Assembly: GCA_934292805.1 (NCBI GenBank)
Contig: CAKQXQ010000010.1
Location: 1 to 64,000 of the forward strand
DNA length: 64,000 nucleotides
Reading direction: 5' to 3'
Source: an uncultured Roseburia sp.
GTDB taxonomy: Bacteria; Bacillota; Clostridia; Lachnospirales; Lachnospiraceae
The notes under the pieces were generated by a model, which saw only the letters and a list, made by a program, of their open reading frames with translations, did no database searches and was not told the origin of the DNA. Made by a program: the position numbers and the translations under genes. Of this stretch, positions 7,156-15,466 are shown in pieces. Numbering within the stretch: the stretch's first letter is position 1; every line of letters starts with the position of its first letter.

Positions 7156-9276
7156 TTATACTTCGAAGATCAGATCTCCATAAGATGGCATTGGCCACAT
7201 GGATTTGTCAACTAACATCTCAAGTTTGTCAACCGGTGTTCTTAAAGCTTCCATAGCTGCCTTTACTTCATCGTGATAGTAAACAGCCTGTGCTCTTCCT
7301 TCTTCCATCTCTCCGCCTTTGCCTGTCACTTCTTCCAACTTGGAAAGAGCTGTTTTTGAATCTGCAAGAAGATCAGAAACCTCGGTTAAAATCTCAGTCT
7401 GTGCACTGACATCTGCACCACATGCTGCTTTTACGGCTGTGATAGATTCTGCAAGTACGGTTGTGTATTTGATGACTGCAGGAATGATCTGTTTGGTTGC
7501 GATATCGATCATTGCTTTTGCTTCAATGTTGATTCCTTTTGCATAAGTCTCATATTCGATCTCTACACGGGAATCAAGCTCTGCTTTCGTAAATACACCG
7601 AATTTTTCAAATAAAGCAACTGCTTTCTCTGTATTTAATGCCGGGATTGCATCTACCATGGACTTGATGTTTGGAAGACCACGTCTCTCGGCCTCTTTCA
7701 CCCATTCATCAGAATATCCGTTGCCATTGAATACGATTCTCTGGTGCTCGGTTGCGTATTTTTTGATCAGATCATGCACTGCCATATCAAAATCATCTGC
7801 TTTTTCCAGTTCATCACAGGCTTCTGCAAATGCCTCTGCAACGATCGTATTTAATACAACGTTCGGCTGTGCGATGGAATCCTGGGAACCTACCATACGG
7901 AACTCGAATTTGTTTCCTGTAAATGCAAACGGTGATGTTCTGTTTCGATCTGTCGCATCTTTCATGAAATCAGGCAAGGTCTTGACACCTGTCTCTAACA
8001 TCTTACCGGAAATACTGTGTGTTGCTTCTCCGGTGCTGATCAGCTGTGATAATACATCCTCTAACTGCTCACCTAAGAATACGGAAAGGATTGCAGGTGG
8101 TGCCTCGTTAGCTCCTAATCTGTGATCGTTTCCTACATCTGCTGCCGATTCACGAAGCAGATCTGCATGTGTATCTACCGCTTTCAAGATACATGTCAGT
8201 ACTAATAAAAACTGGATATTTTCATGTGGTGTTTTTCCCGGATCTAACAGGTTGATTCCGTCGTCCGTTGTGATCGACCAGTTGTTGTGTTTACCGGAAC
8301 CATTGACACCTGCAAATGGTTTCTCATGAAGTAAGCACTGTAAGCCATGACGGTAAGCAACTTTTTTCAATGTTTCCATAACTAACTGGTTATGATCAAC
8401 TGCTATGTTCGCTTCTGCATAAATCGGAGCCAGCTCATGCTGTGCCGGAGCAACTTCATTATGCTGTGTCTTTGCAGATACACCGAGTTTCCAGAGTTCT
8501 TTGTTGACATCCTTCATGTATGCTGCAATTCTCTCACGGATGCTTCCGAAGTAGTGATCGTCCATCTCCTGGCCTTTCGGAGGCATTGCACCGAATAAGG
8601 TACGTCCTGTAAAAATCAAGTCTTTTCTCTGTAAGTATTTCTCTCTGTCTACAATGAAGTATTCCTGTTCCGGTCCTACGGAAGGAGTTACTCTCTTTGA
8701 TGTCGTGTTGCCAAATAATTTTAACAAACGAAGTGACTGTTCGTTGATTGCTTCCATGGAACGAAGAAGCGGTGTCTTCTGATCAAGTGCTTCACCTGTG
8801 TAGGAACAGAAAGCGGTTGGAATACAAAGTGTTGCACCTGCTGCATCCTGTCTTACGAACGCCGGTGATGTACAATCCCATGCTGTATATCCTCTGGCTT
8901 CAAAAGTTGCTCTAAGTCCTCCGGATGGAAAAGAAGACGCATCCGGTTCTCCTTTGATCAGCTCTTTTCCTGAAAAGCTCATCAGCACTTTTCCATTTGG
9001 CATTGGTGCTGTAATGAATGAATCATGCTTTTCTGCTGTTACTCCGGTAAGCGGCTGGAACCAGTGTGTATAATGGGTTGCCCCTTTTTCGATTGCCCAT
9101 TCTTTCATCTCATGTGCAACCACATCTGCTGTTTCAAGGTCTAATTCCTTACCTTCCTCCATCACTTCATGAAGTTTTTTGTAAACCTTCTTTGGGAGGC
9201 GTTCCTGCATAACAGAATCGTTAAATACGTTTTCTCCAAAAATATCTGCTACATTAAAATATTCTTTCTCGCTCAT
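7156..9276 (-). CDS. glnN: Type III glutamine synthetase (first of two paralogues)
   Basis: The 706-residue protein condenses glutamate and ammonia to glutamine using ATP. GSIII hallmarks are the long polypeptide (type I is ~450), the N-terminal VADIFGENVFND segment, GPEQEYFIVD, NEVAPAQHELAPIY, GKHNNWS and RNRTSPFAFTGNKFEFR. It lies 264 nt downstream of a second copy at 9541-11661. My hand alignment gives about 54 differences over 706 residues, more than a quarter of them in the last 60. The ATG at 9276 follows AAAGGA and overlaps by ATGA the stop of an 8-codon upstream ORF. Together with glnK-amt it forms a nitrogen assimilation block. Confidence 0.95.
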   Translation of the reverse strand: MSEKEYFNVADIFGENVFNDSVMQERLPKKVYKKLHEVMEEGKELDLETADVVAHEMKEWAIEKGATHYTHWFQPLTGVTAEKHDSFITAPMPNGKVLMSFSGKELIKGEPDASSFPSGGLRATFEARGYTAWDCTSPAFVRQDAAGATLCIPTAFCSYTGEALDQKTPLLRSMEAINEQSLRLLKLFGNTTSKRVTPSVGPEQEYFIVDREKYLQRKDLIFTGRTLFGAMPPKGQEMDDHYFGSIRERIAAYMKDVNKELWKLGVSAKTQHNEVAPAQHELAPIYAEANIAVDHNQLVMETLKKVAYRHGLQCLLHEKPFAGVNGSGKHNNWSITTDDGINLLDPGKTPHENIQFLLVLTCILKAVDTHADLLRESAADVGNDHRLGANEAPPAILSVFLGEQLEDVLSQLISTGEATHSISGKMLETGVKTLPDFMKDATDRNRTSPFAFTGNKFEFRMVGSQDSIAQPNVVLNTIVAEAFAEACDELEKADDFDMAVHDLIKKYATEHQRIVFNGNGYSDEWVKEAERRGLPNIKSMVDAIPALNTEKAVALFEKFGVFTKAELDSRVEIEYETYAKGINIEAKAMIDIATKQIIPAVIKYTTVLAESITAVKAACGADVSAQTEILTEVSDLLADSKTALSKLEEVTGKGGEMEEGRAQAVYYHDEVKAAMEALRTPVDKLEMLVDKSMWPMPSYGDLIFEV

Positions 9277-9299
9277 CCAAAACCATCCTTTCTACTCAT
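9273..9299 (-). CDS. Possible 8-codon upstream ORF coupled to the GS gene
   Basis: After AGGGG, an ATG at 9299 opens MSRKDGFG and stops with TGA that overlaps the GS start as ATGA. The spacing suits translational coupling. The second GS gene has a similar upstream ATG after GGGGATT, but there the frame runs straight into the GS gene. No proof of translation is available from sequence alone. Confidence 0.35.
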   Translation of the reverse strand: MSRKDGFG

Positions 9300-9365
9300 C
9301 CAAATCCCCTGAGGTTTGTTTCTTTTCCATTGCCTTCACTGTCTTTTGAAAAAAAGATAAAGAAA

Positions 9366-9395
9366 AAGGCGCTCCAACTCCTGTTGGAACGCCTT
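9366..9395 (-). terminator. Terminator between the two GS genes
   Basis: The interrupted stem AAGGCG..CCAAC / GTTGG..CGCCTT is followed by TTTTTCTTTATC on the minus strand. It lies ~145 nt after the stop codon of the upstream GS gene and 90 nt before the start of the downstream one. It may be a plain terminator or a leader attenuator. Confidence 0.7.
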
Positions 9396-9427
9396 CGTTC
9401 TTTCGCTTGCAATGTTTTGTTGGTATT

Positions 9428-9456
9428 AAAATAATACACTCAAAAACATTTTTCAA
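9428..9456 (-). promoter_or_regulatory. Weak candidate promoter of the first GS gene
   Basis: Minus strand TTGAAA (9451-9456), a 17-nt spacer, TATTTT (9428-9433). It lies upstream of the terminator at 9366-9395. If real, the terminator would be inside a ~140-nt leader and could act as an attenuator. Confidence 0.25.
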
Positions 9457-9540
9457 GTTCTTTTTTTATTTTTTTCTAATTTTGTCTGTTTTTTATATTT
9501 ATTTCCCTGGAAACAATATTTTTTTGTTAAAAATGTAATT

Positions 9541-11661
9541 TTAAACTTCAAACATTAAATCTCCATAAGAAGGCATCGGCCACATAGACTTATCCACGAG
9601 CATCTCCAGGCGGTCTACCGGTGTACGTAGTGCTGTCATTGCAGTCATGACTTCGTCGCGATAGAAGACTGCCTGTTCTCTTCCCTGTGCCATTACACCA
9701 CCCTGCGCAGTGACTTCCTCTAATCTGGAAAGTGCCTGTTTTGTATCAGCAAGAAGATCGGATACCTCGTTAAGGATCTCTGTCTGGACGCTGACATCTG
9801 CACCACATGCTGCTGTAACCGCATTAATGGACTGTGCCAGTGTTGTTGTGTATTTGATAACAGCCGGAATGATCTGCTTTGTTGCAATGTCGATCATTGC
9901 TTTTGCTTCGATATTGATCTCTTTTGCATAGGTCTCATACTCGATCTCCACACGGGAATCAAGCTCTGCTTTTGTAAATACACCAAACTTCTCAAATAAA
10001 GCAACTGATTTTTCTGTATTTAATGCAGGAATGGCATCTACCATGGATTTGATATTCGGAAGTCCGCGTCTTTCGGCTTCTTCTACCCATTCATCTGAAT
10101 ATCCATTGCCATTGAATACGATTCTCTGATGCTCTGTCGCATATTTTTTGATGAGATCATGGACAGCCATATCAAAATCTTCTGCTTTCTCCAGCTCGTC
10201 ACACGCCTCTGCAAACGCTTCTGCAACAATTGTGTTCAGCACAACGTTCGGCTGGGCAACAGAATCCTGTGATCCCACCATACGGAATTCGAACTTGTTT
10301 CCTGTAAAAGCGAATGGAGATGTTCTGTTTCGGTCTGTCGCATCTTTCATGAAATCCGGAAGTGATTTTACACCTGTCTCTAATTTTTGTCCGGAAATAC
10401 TGTGTGTTGCAGAACCTGTACTGATCAGCTGGGACAGTACATCCTGAAGCTGCTCACCGAGATATACGGAGAGGATTGCAGGTGGTGCTTCATTCGCACC
10501 TAATCTGTGATCATTTCCAACGTCTGCTGCTGATTCGCGGAGCAGATCTGCATGGATATCTACTGCCTTTAATATGCAGGTCAATACCAGTAAGAACTGG
10601 ATGTTCTCATGTGGTGTTTTGCCCGGTTCTAACAGATTGATGCCGTCATCGGTTGTGATAGACCAGTTGTCATGCTTTCCGGATCCGTTTACTCCGGCAA
10701 ATGGCTTCTCATGAAGCAGGCAGTGTAAACCATGACGGTATGCAACCTTCTTCAATGTCTCCATGATCAGCTGATTGTGATCAACTGCAATGTTTGCAAC
10801 TGCGTAGATTGGTGCCAGCTCGTGCTGTGCAGGAGCTACTTCGTTATGCTGGGTTTTGGAGGAAACGCCAAGCTTCCAGAGTTCGATGTTGACATCTCTC
10901 ATGTAAGATGCGATCCTCTCACGGATGCTTCCGAAATAGTGATCGTCCATCTCCTGTCCTTTTGGTGGCATAGCACCGAATAAGGTACGTCCTGTAAAGA
11001 TCAAATCTTTTCTCTGTAAGTATTTTTCTCTGTCTACAATAAAATACTCCTGCTCCGGTCCAACCGAAGGAGTCACTCTCTTGGAAGTTGTATTTCCAAA
11101 AAGACGGATTAAACGGAGTGCCTGCTCATTGATCGCTTCCATAGATCGAAGAAGCGGTGTTTTCTGGTCGAGTGATTCTCCTGTATAGGAACAGAATGCT
11201 GTCGGGATACAGAGTGTTGCACCTGCTGCGTCCTGTCTTACAAATGCAGGAGAAGTGCAGTCCCATGCAGTATATCCTCTTGCCTCAAATGTTGCTCTAA
11301 GACCTCCGGATGGGAAGGAAGATGCATCCGGTTCCCCTTTTATCAATTCTTTTCCGGAAAAACTCATCAATACTTTTCCATTCTCCATAGGAGCAGTAAT
11401 AAAGGAATCGTGCTTCTCTGCTGTAACACCGGTCAGCGGCTGGAACCAGTGTGTATAGTGTGTCGCACCTTTTTCAATCGCCCACTCCTTCATCTCATGT
11501 GCGATCACATCCGCTGTCTCGAGGTCTAATTCTTTTCCCTCCTCCATCACTTCGTGGAGTTTTTTGTAAACTTTCTTTGGCAAACGTGCCTGCATTACAG
11601 AATCGTTAAATACGTTTTCTCCAAAGATATCTACAACACTAAAGTTCTCTTTCTCCATCAT
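9541..11661 (-). CDS. glnN: Type III glutamine synthetase (second paralogue)
   Basis: This is a close paralogue of the gene at 7156-9276, with the same 706-residue length if started at 11661. All GSIII signatures are intact, including GPEQEYFIVD, NEVAPAQHELAPIY and RNRTSPFAFTGNKFEFR. A longer frame begins at 11685, but the aligned start of the paralogue and GAAAGGA 12 nt upstream favour 11661 (MMEKENF). The C-terminal 60 residues differ most between copies, and charged positions change there. It has its own promoter (11772-11800) and ends at the terminator 9366-9395, so the two copies are probably separate transcription units. Both look functional. Confidence 0.94.
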   Translation of the reverse strand: MMEKENFSVVDIFGENVFNDSVMQARLPKKVYKKLHEVMEEGKELDLETADVIAHEMKEWAIEKGATHYTHWFQPLTGVTAEKHDSFITAPMENGKVLMSFSGKELIKGEPDASSFPSGGLRATFEARGYTAWDCTSPAFVRQDAAGATLCIPTAFCSYTGESLDQKTPLLRSMEAINEQALRLIRLFGNTTSKRVTPSVGPEQEYFIVDREKYLQRKDLIFTGRTLFGAMPPKGQEMDDHYFGSIRERIASYMRDVNIELWKLGVSSKTQHNEVAPAQHELAPIYAVANIAVDHNQLIMETLKKVAYRHGLHCLLHEKPFAGVNGSGKHDNWSITTDDGINLLEPGKTPHENIQFLLVLTCILKAVDIHADLLRESAADVGNDHRLGANEAPPAILSVYLGEQLQDVLSQLISTGSATHSISGQKLETGVKSLPDFMKDATDRNRTSPFAFTGNKFEFRMVGSQDSVAQPNVVLNTIVAEAFAEACDELEKAEDFDMAVHDLIKKYATEHQRIVFNGNGYSDEWVEEAERRGLPNIKSMVDAIPALNTEKSVALFEKFGVFTKAELDSRVEIEYETYAKEINIEAKAMIDIATKQIIPAVIKYTTTLAQSINAVTAACGADVSVQTEILNEVSDLLADTKQALSRLEEVTAQGGVMAQGREQAVFYRDEVMTAMTALRTPVDRLEMLVDKSMWPMPSYGDLMFEV

Positions 11662-11771
11662 CTTGTTTGATATCCTTTCTGTCATCTAAATCCCCTCAGA
11701 TTTGATGTTCAAAATCGTGTTTTCGTGCTTAAGGTCATCGCCTCCGGCAGTTCTGATTGTTCTTCTCTACT

Positions 11772-11800
11772 AATATATATAAATGATCGCATAAAATCAA
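11772..11800 (-). promoter_or_regulatory. Candidate promoter of the second GS gene
   Basis: Minus strand TTGATT (11795-11800), a 17-nt spacer, TATATT (11772-11777). The leader to the start codon would be about 105 nt. I see no clear hairpin switch in it. Confidence 0.55.
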
Positions 11801-11894
11801 CTAATAACTCAAAAAGATTTTATCAAAACACATTTTTTCTGCAATAAAATCAACAATACTCATATGGCTTAGCCCATAGTTTTAAGTAAAAGAA

Positions 11895-11917
11895 AAAGAC
11901 CTCAAAATGAGGTCTTT
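11895..11917 (-). terminator. Terminator of fba
   Basis: AAAGACCTCA / TGAGGTCTTT with a 3-nt loop is followed by TTCTTTTAC on the minus strand, 18 nt after the fba stop codon. Confidence 0.85.
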
Positions 11918-11935
11918 ATTCTCTTATTCATCTGC

Positions 11936-12802
11936 TTATTCAGCTTTTCCAACAGAACCGAATAATTCCATCTTCTCTTTTACAGTAGCTTTGATTGCTT
12001 CTGCTCCAGGAGCTAATAATTTACGTGGGTCAAATCCTTTACCTTCAAGATCTTTACCAGCTTCGATATATTTACGTGTAGCGTCTGCAAAAGATAACTG
12101 ACACTCTGTATTAACGTTGATCTTAGATACTCCAAGGTCGATTGCTTTCTTGATCTGGTCTTCTGGGATACCTGTACCACCGTGAAGTACTAATGGCATT
12201 GTTCCTGTTTTCTCCTGAACTGCTGCTAATGTATCAAAGCTTAATCCAGCCCAGTTTGCAGGATATTTTCCGTGGATATTACCGATACCGGCTGCAAGCA
12301 TATCAACGCCAAGATCAGCGATGGCTTTGCATTCATTAGGATCAGCACATTCACCCATACCAACAACTCCGTCTTCTTCTCCACCGATAGAACCAACTTC
12401 AGCTTCGATAGATAATCCTAACTGATGAGCTACTGCTACTAACTCTTTTGTTTTCTCGATGTTCTCTTCGATTGGATAATGTGAACCATCAAACATGATA
12501 GATGTGAAACCTGCTTTAATGCATTTGTAACATCCTTCGTATGTACCATGGTCTAAGTGTAATGCTACAGGAACTGTGATTCCAAGTTCTTCGTCCATAG
12601 CTTTTACCATAGCTGCTACAGTCTTAAATCCTGTCATGTATTTTCCGGCACCTTCAGAAACACCTAAGATAACCGGGGATTTTAATTCCTGTGCTGTTAA
12701 AAGAACGGCTTTTGTCCATTCAAGGTTGTTGATATTGAACTGACCAACTGCATAATGACCAGCTTTTGCCTTGTCTAACATTTCTTTTGCGGATACTAAC
12801 AT
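11936..12802 (-). CDS. fba: Class II fructose-1,6-bisphosphate aldolase
   Basis: The 288-residue zinc enzyme cleaves fructose 1,6-bisphosphate to dihydroxyacetone phosphate and glyceraldehyde 3-phosphate (glycolysis and gluconeogenesis, cytosol). ALHLDHG holds the catalytic Asp84 and zinc ligand His85. Further ligands are in EAEVG (Glu135 region), NIHG (His177) and LHGGTG (His207). The phosphate-binding GGTGIP and KINVNTE segments are intact. The length is typical for FbaA-type enzymes. It is monocistronic, with its own promoter and terminator. The related tagatose-bisphosphate aldolase is less likely given the isolated housekeeping context, but motifs alone do not fully exclude it. Confidence 0.93.
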   Translation of the reverse strand: MLVSAKEMLDKAKAGHYAVGQFNINNLEWTKAVLLTAQELKSPVILGVSEGAGKYMTGFKTVAAMVKAMDEELGITVPVALHLDHGTYEGCYKCIKAGFTSIMFDGSHYPIEENIEKTKELVAVAHQLGLSIEAEVGSIGGEEDGVVGMGECADPNECKAIADLGVDMLAAGIGNIHGKYPANWAGLSFDTLAAVQEKTGTMPLVLHGGTGIPEDQIKKAIDLGVSKINVNTECQLSFADATRKYIEAGKDLEGKGFDPRKLLAPGAEAIKATVKEKMELFGSVGKAE

Positions 12803-12869
12803 GTTAATTCCTCCATAAAATAAATATTTTTCCCTATGCGAATCATAGATTCACGCTCGGTATCATTAT

Positions 12870-12898
12870 ATATTAGATTCCATTAAAAATAAAGTAAA
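12870..12898 (-). promoter_or_regulatory. Promoter of fba
   Basis: Minus strand TTTACT (12893-12898), a 17-nt spacer, TAATAT (12870-12875), about 65 nt upstream of the start codon. Confidence 0.55.
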
Positions 12899-12927
12899 TT
12901 TTTTACCAGATATCTTACATGATTTTT

Positions 12928-13830
12928 CTATTCTTCCGGCTTTTTCACCATAATGCTGACGGTCTGCTTTAAATTCTTTACCAGAACCTCTTCATGTGAA
13001 CCGCCATACTCCCCATCCAGTGTCCATGGGATTTCTGTAGTCGAAGTAAACTTCACTTCTGAAGTCTTAAATGAATAGACCATATCCGTATCGTCGACCA
13101 GATTGATCAGAGCTGCAATGATCTCGTTCAGTTCCATAGGATTTCTTGGCTTCTTGATCAGAGTCACTTCAAACAACCCATCGTCCAGAAGCACATCTTT
13201 GCCTGTCATCCCCTTAAATCCACCGATTGATGTAGAGTTGGAGATCATGCCATAGATGAACTCATCCTGGATGCATCTGTTGTTGTATTCCACCTGCATT
13301 CTGTAAGCCGGAATATCATGAAGACATTTTGCTCCCTCCAGTATATAAGCTGCATGCCCCAGTACGTTCTTCCATTCCTGGCTTGTCTTATATGACACAT
13401 CCGTAAAGAGTCCGAATGCTGCCACATACACAAAATAGTCACCGTTAAACTTTCCGATATCACATGCAAATGGCACACCGCTTACTGCTGTTTTTGCTGC
13501 ATCCACCATATCTTTTGGAATTCCGAGTGATGATGCAAAATCATTCGTACTTCCTGCCGGTATATATCCAAGAAGTGTCTTATGTTCCCCGTGCATCATT
13601 CCTGTCACTACTTCATCTAATGTTCCATCTCCACCGCTGCATACTACCAGATCATAGCTGCCGGCTTCCGATTGGATCTTTTCTGTTGCATCTCCTGCAC
13701 ACTGAGTCGGATATATGGTAACTTCATAGCCAGCTTTTACCATCGTATCCACAATCTCTGCTAACTGATTTTTAATCTGTGCTTTTCCTGAGCACGGATT
13801 GAATACAAATAATAATCTCTTTCTATCCAT
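12928..13830 (-). CDS. Diacylglycerol/lipid kinase family protein (YegS/DgkB-like)
   Basis: This 300-residue DAGK-catalytic-domain protein has the N-terminal nucleotide-binding motif FNPCSGKAQ and the family signature GGDGTLDEVVTGM. The phosphate-binding region PAGSTNDFASSL follows around residues 90-105. The second domain, rich in beta strands, covers about 150-290. Members phosphorylate diacylglycerol, undecaprenol or related lipids at the membrane face. The substrate cannot be told from sequence. It lies 9 nt downstream of whiA, so it is probably the last gene of the hprK-murB-rapZ-whiA operon. Confidence 0.88.
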   Translation of the reverse strand: MDRKRLLFVFNPCSGKAQIKNQLAEIVDTMVKAGYEVTIYPTQCAGDATEKIQSEAGSYDLVVCSGGDGTLDEVVTGMMHGEHKTLLGYIPAGSTNDFASSLGIPKDMVDAAKTAVSGVPFACDIGKFNGDYFVYVAAFGLFTDVSYKTSQEWKNVLGHAAYILEGAKCLHDIPAYRMQVEYNNRCIQDEFIYGMISNSTSIGGFKGMTGKDVLLDDGLFEVTLIKKPRNPMELNEIIAALINLVDDTDMVYSFKTSEVKFTSTTEIPWTLDGEYGGSHEEVLVKNLKQTVSIMVKKPEE

Positions 13831-13839
13831 ATGTCTTCC

Positions 13840-14556
13840 CTACCCTCTTAAACGTTCTGCTTCTTCACAGATTTTCCTGAGCCTGTGATTCACCCCTGAT
13901 TTTCCTACCGGCGGATCCAGATAAGTGCCAAGCTCCTTTAACGGTGCTTCCGGGTGTTCGAGACGTAATAACGCCATTTCCTTCAGATTGTCCGGAAGCT
14001 GATCCAATCCTTCTGTATCTTTAATATAAATAATGTCTTCCAGCTGTTTGACCGCTGCATTGACTGTTTTGCTGATGTTTGCTGTCTCACAGTTCACCTT
14101 ACGGTTCACTGAATTGCGCATTTCTTTTAAAATACGTACATTTTCCAGATTCATCAGTGCTACATGTGCCTCCATCACGTTTAAAATGTCAACGATCTGT
14201 GCACCCTCTTTCAGGTAAACTACGTAGTGTTTTTTCCGTTCAACGATTTTGGCATCCATATCAAAGCTGTTGATCACGTCCCTAAGCTGTCTGGCCTGTG
14301 GCTCTGTTTTACATACGATCTCAAAATGATAGGATTTGTTCGGATCACTGATCGACCCATTTGCCAGGAAAGCTCCACGGATGTATGCTCTTTTGCAGCA
14401 TGTCTGCTGTATGAGCTGCTCATCTATCGTATCCGTTTCATTCTCTTCTACTTTCCCATCGAATGCACTAAGTGCTGCCTGCTCTGCGATCCTGCAGTGT
14501 CTGTTTTTCCCCAGATGTCTGGAAAGTTCTTCTTTTACTTCACTCGAAAATGACAT
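13840..14556 (-). CDS. whiA: WhiA-like DNA-binding protein with a shortened N-terminal domain
   Basis: The start MSFSSEVKEELSRHLGKNRHC and the segment CCKRAYIRGAFLANGSISDPNKSYHFEI are typical of WhiA. The C-terminal helix-turn-helix part (LEHPEAPLKELGTYLDPPVGKSGVNHRLRKI) is intact. The protein has 238 residues, whereas the family usually has about 300-330. The shortfall is between residues ~25 and 53, where most of the first LAGLIDADG repeat is missing. The reading frame is open throughout, so this is a clean in-frame loss and no frameshift is seen. Family members affect cell division and chromosome segregation (known from Bacillus and Streptomyces). It starts 2 nt after the rapZ stop codon, the usual neighbour. 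A yvcK gene, often found between them, is absent. Confidence 0.88.
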   Translation of the reverse strand: MSFSSEVKEELSRHLGKNRHCRIAEQAALSAFDGKVEENETDTIDEQLIQQTCCKRAYIRGAFLANGSISDPNKSYHFEIVCKTEPQARQLRDVINSFDMDAKIVERKKHYVVYLKEGAQIVDILNVMEAHVALMNLENVRILKEMRNSVNRKVNCETANISKTVNAAVKQLEDIIYIKDTEGLDQLPDNLKEMALLRLEHPEAPLKELGTYLDPPVGKSGVNHRLRKICEEAERLRG

Positions 14557-14557
14557 T

Positions 14558-15436
14558 CTATTTTCCTCTCAGGGCATCTTTCCCAATATCCCTATGCTCA
14601 ATTTTCAGTCCATATTCTTTCTTGTCTGCCATTCTTTTGTAAAGTTCATTGGCAAGTGTGACCGACCGATGCTTTCCACCGGTGCATCCGATCGAGATCA
14701 CAAGCTGGTTCTTACCTTCTGCAATATAGTTCGGGATCAGAAAATTCAGCATATCGGTTAATTTATCCAGAAATTCATGTGCTTCTTTAAACTGGAGAAC
14801 ATAATCCTGGATTTCTTTATCATTTCCGGTCTTTGCACGTAATCCTTCCACATAATATGGATTTGGCAGAAAACGTACGTCAAAAACAAGGTCAGAATCT
14901 GCCGGGATCCCATATTTGAATCCAAATGACAGGACTGTGATAAACAGATTCTTATAATCCTGATTCAAAACAAATATCTTATCAATTTCTGCCTTCAGTT
15001 CACGCGTCAGAAGCTGACTCGTATCTATAATATAACTTGCACGTTCTTTTAAGAATGCAAGTCTTTCTCTCTCTTTTGCGATTCCTTTATCTACTCTCTC
15101 TGCTCCTGCAAGCGGATGGCTTCTTCTTGTCTCCTTGTATCTCTTCACAAGAACAGAATCTTCTGCATCCAGGAATAATATATCGTATTTTTCTCCATTC
15201 GCCTTGATGCGGTCTAATACACTGCGAAGTTCTTCCAGTGCCTGCCCGCTTCGGATATCAATTCCGACAGCTACCTTCTGTAATTCTGCGTTCTGCTGTA
15301 ACTCTGTCAATTCAACGAATTTTTCCAGCAATGGGATTGGAAGATTGTCCACGCAGTAAAATCCAATGTCTTCCATCATTTTCAGTGCTGTGCTTTTTCC
15401 TGCTCCGGACATTCCTGTCAATATCACAAATTTCAT
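14558..15436 (-). CDS. rapZ: RNase adapter / nucleotide-binding protein RapZ
   Basis: The 292-residue P-loop protein has GMSGAGKST at residues 8-16, the DLVFDVRFLPNPYYV segment and the C-terminal signature IGCTGGKHRSV. In Proteobacteria RapZ steers RNase E to the GlmZ small RNA. In Firmicutes the orthologue YvcJ binds nucleotides and its targets are less clear. The length and domain order are standard. It is sandwiched between murB and whiA with short gaps, a conserved cluster in Firmicutes. The start at 15436 has GGGATGGT-type upstream sequence rather than a strong SD, so coupling to murB is likely. Confidence 0.94.
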   Translation of the reverse strand: MKFVILTGMSGAGKSTALKMMEDIGFYCVDNLPIPLLEKFVELTELQQNAELQKVAVGIDIRSGQALEELRSVLDRIKANGEKYDILFLDAEDSVLVKRYKETRRSHPLAGAERVDKGIAKERERLAFLKERASYIIDTSQLLTRELKAEIDKIFVLNQDYKNLFITVLSFGFKYGIPADSDLVFDVRFLPNPYYVEGLRAKTGNDKEIQDYVLQFKEAHEFLDKLTDMLNFLIPNYIAEGKNQLVISIGCTGGKHRSVTLANELYKRMADKKEYGLKIEHRDIGKDALRGK

Positions 15437-15466
15437 ATTATGACCATCCCTTTCTCATATGCCTCT

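Noticed and set aside
6915..7256. Plus-strand ORF of 113 codons before the first GS gene
   Set aside because: No SD, it overlaps hairpins and the end of the GS gene on the other strand, and its repeated LPVILLPVI part comes from a short repeat.
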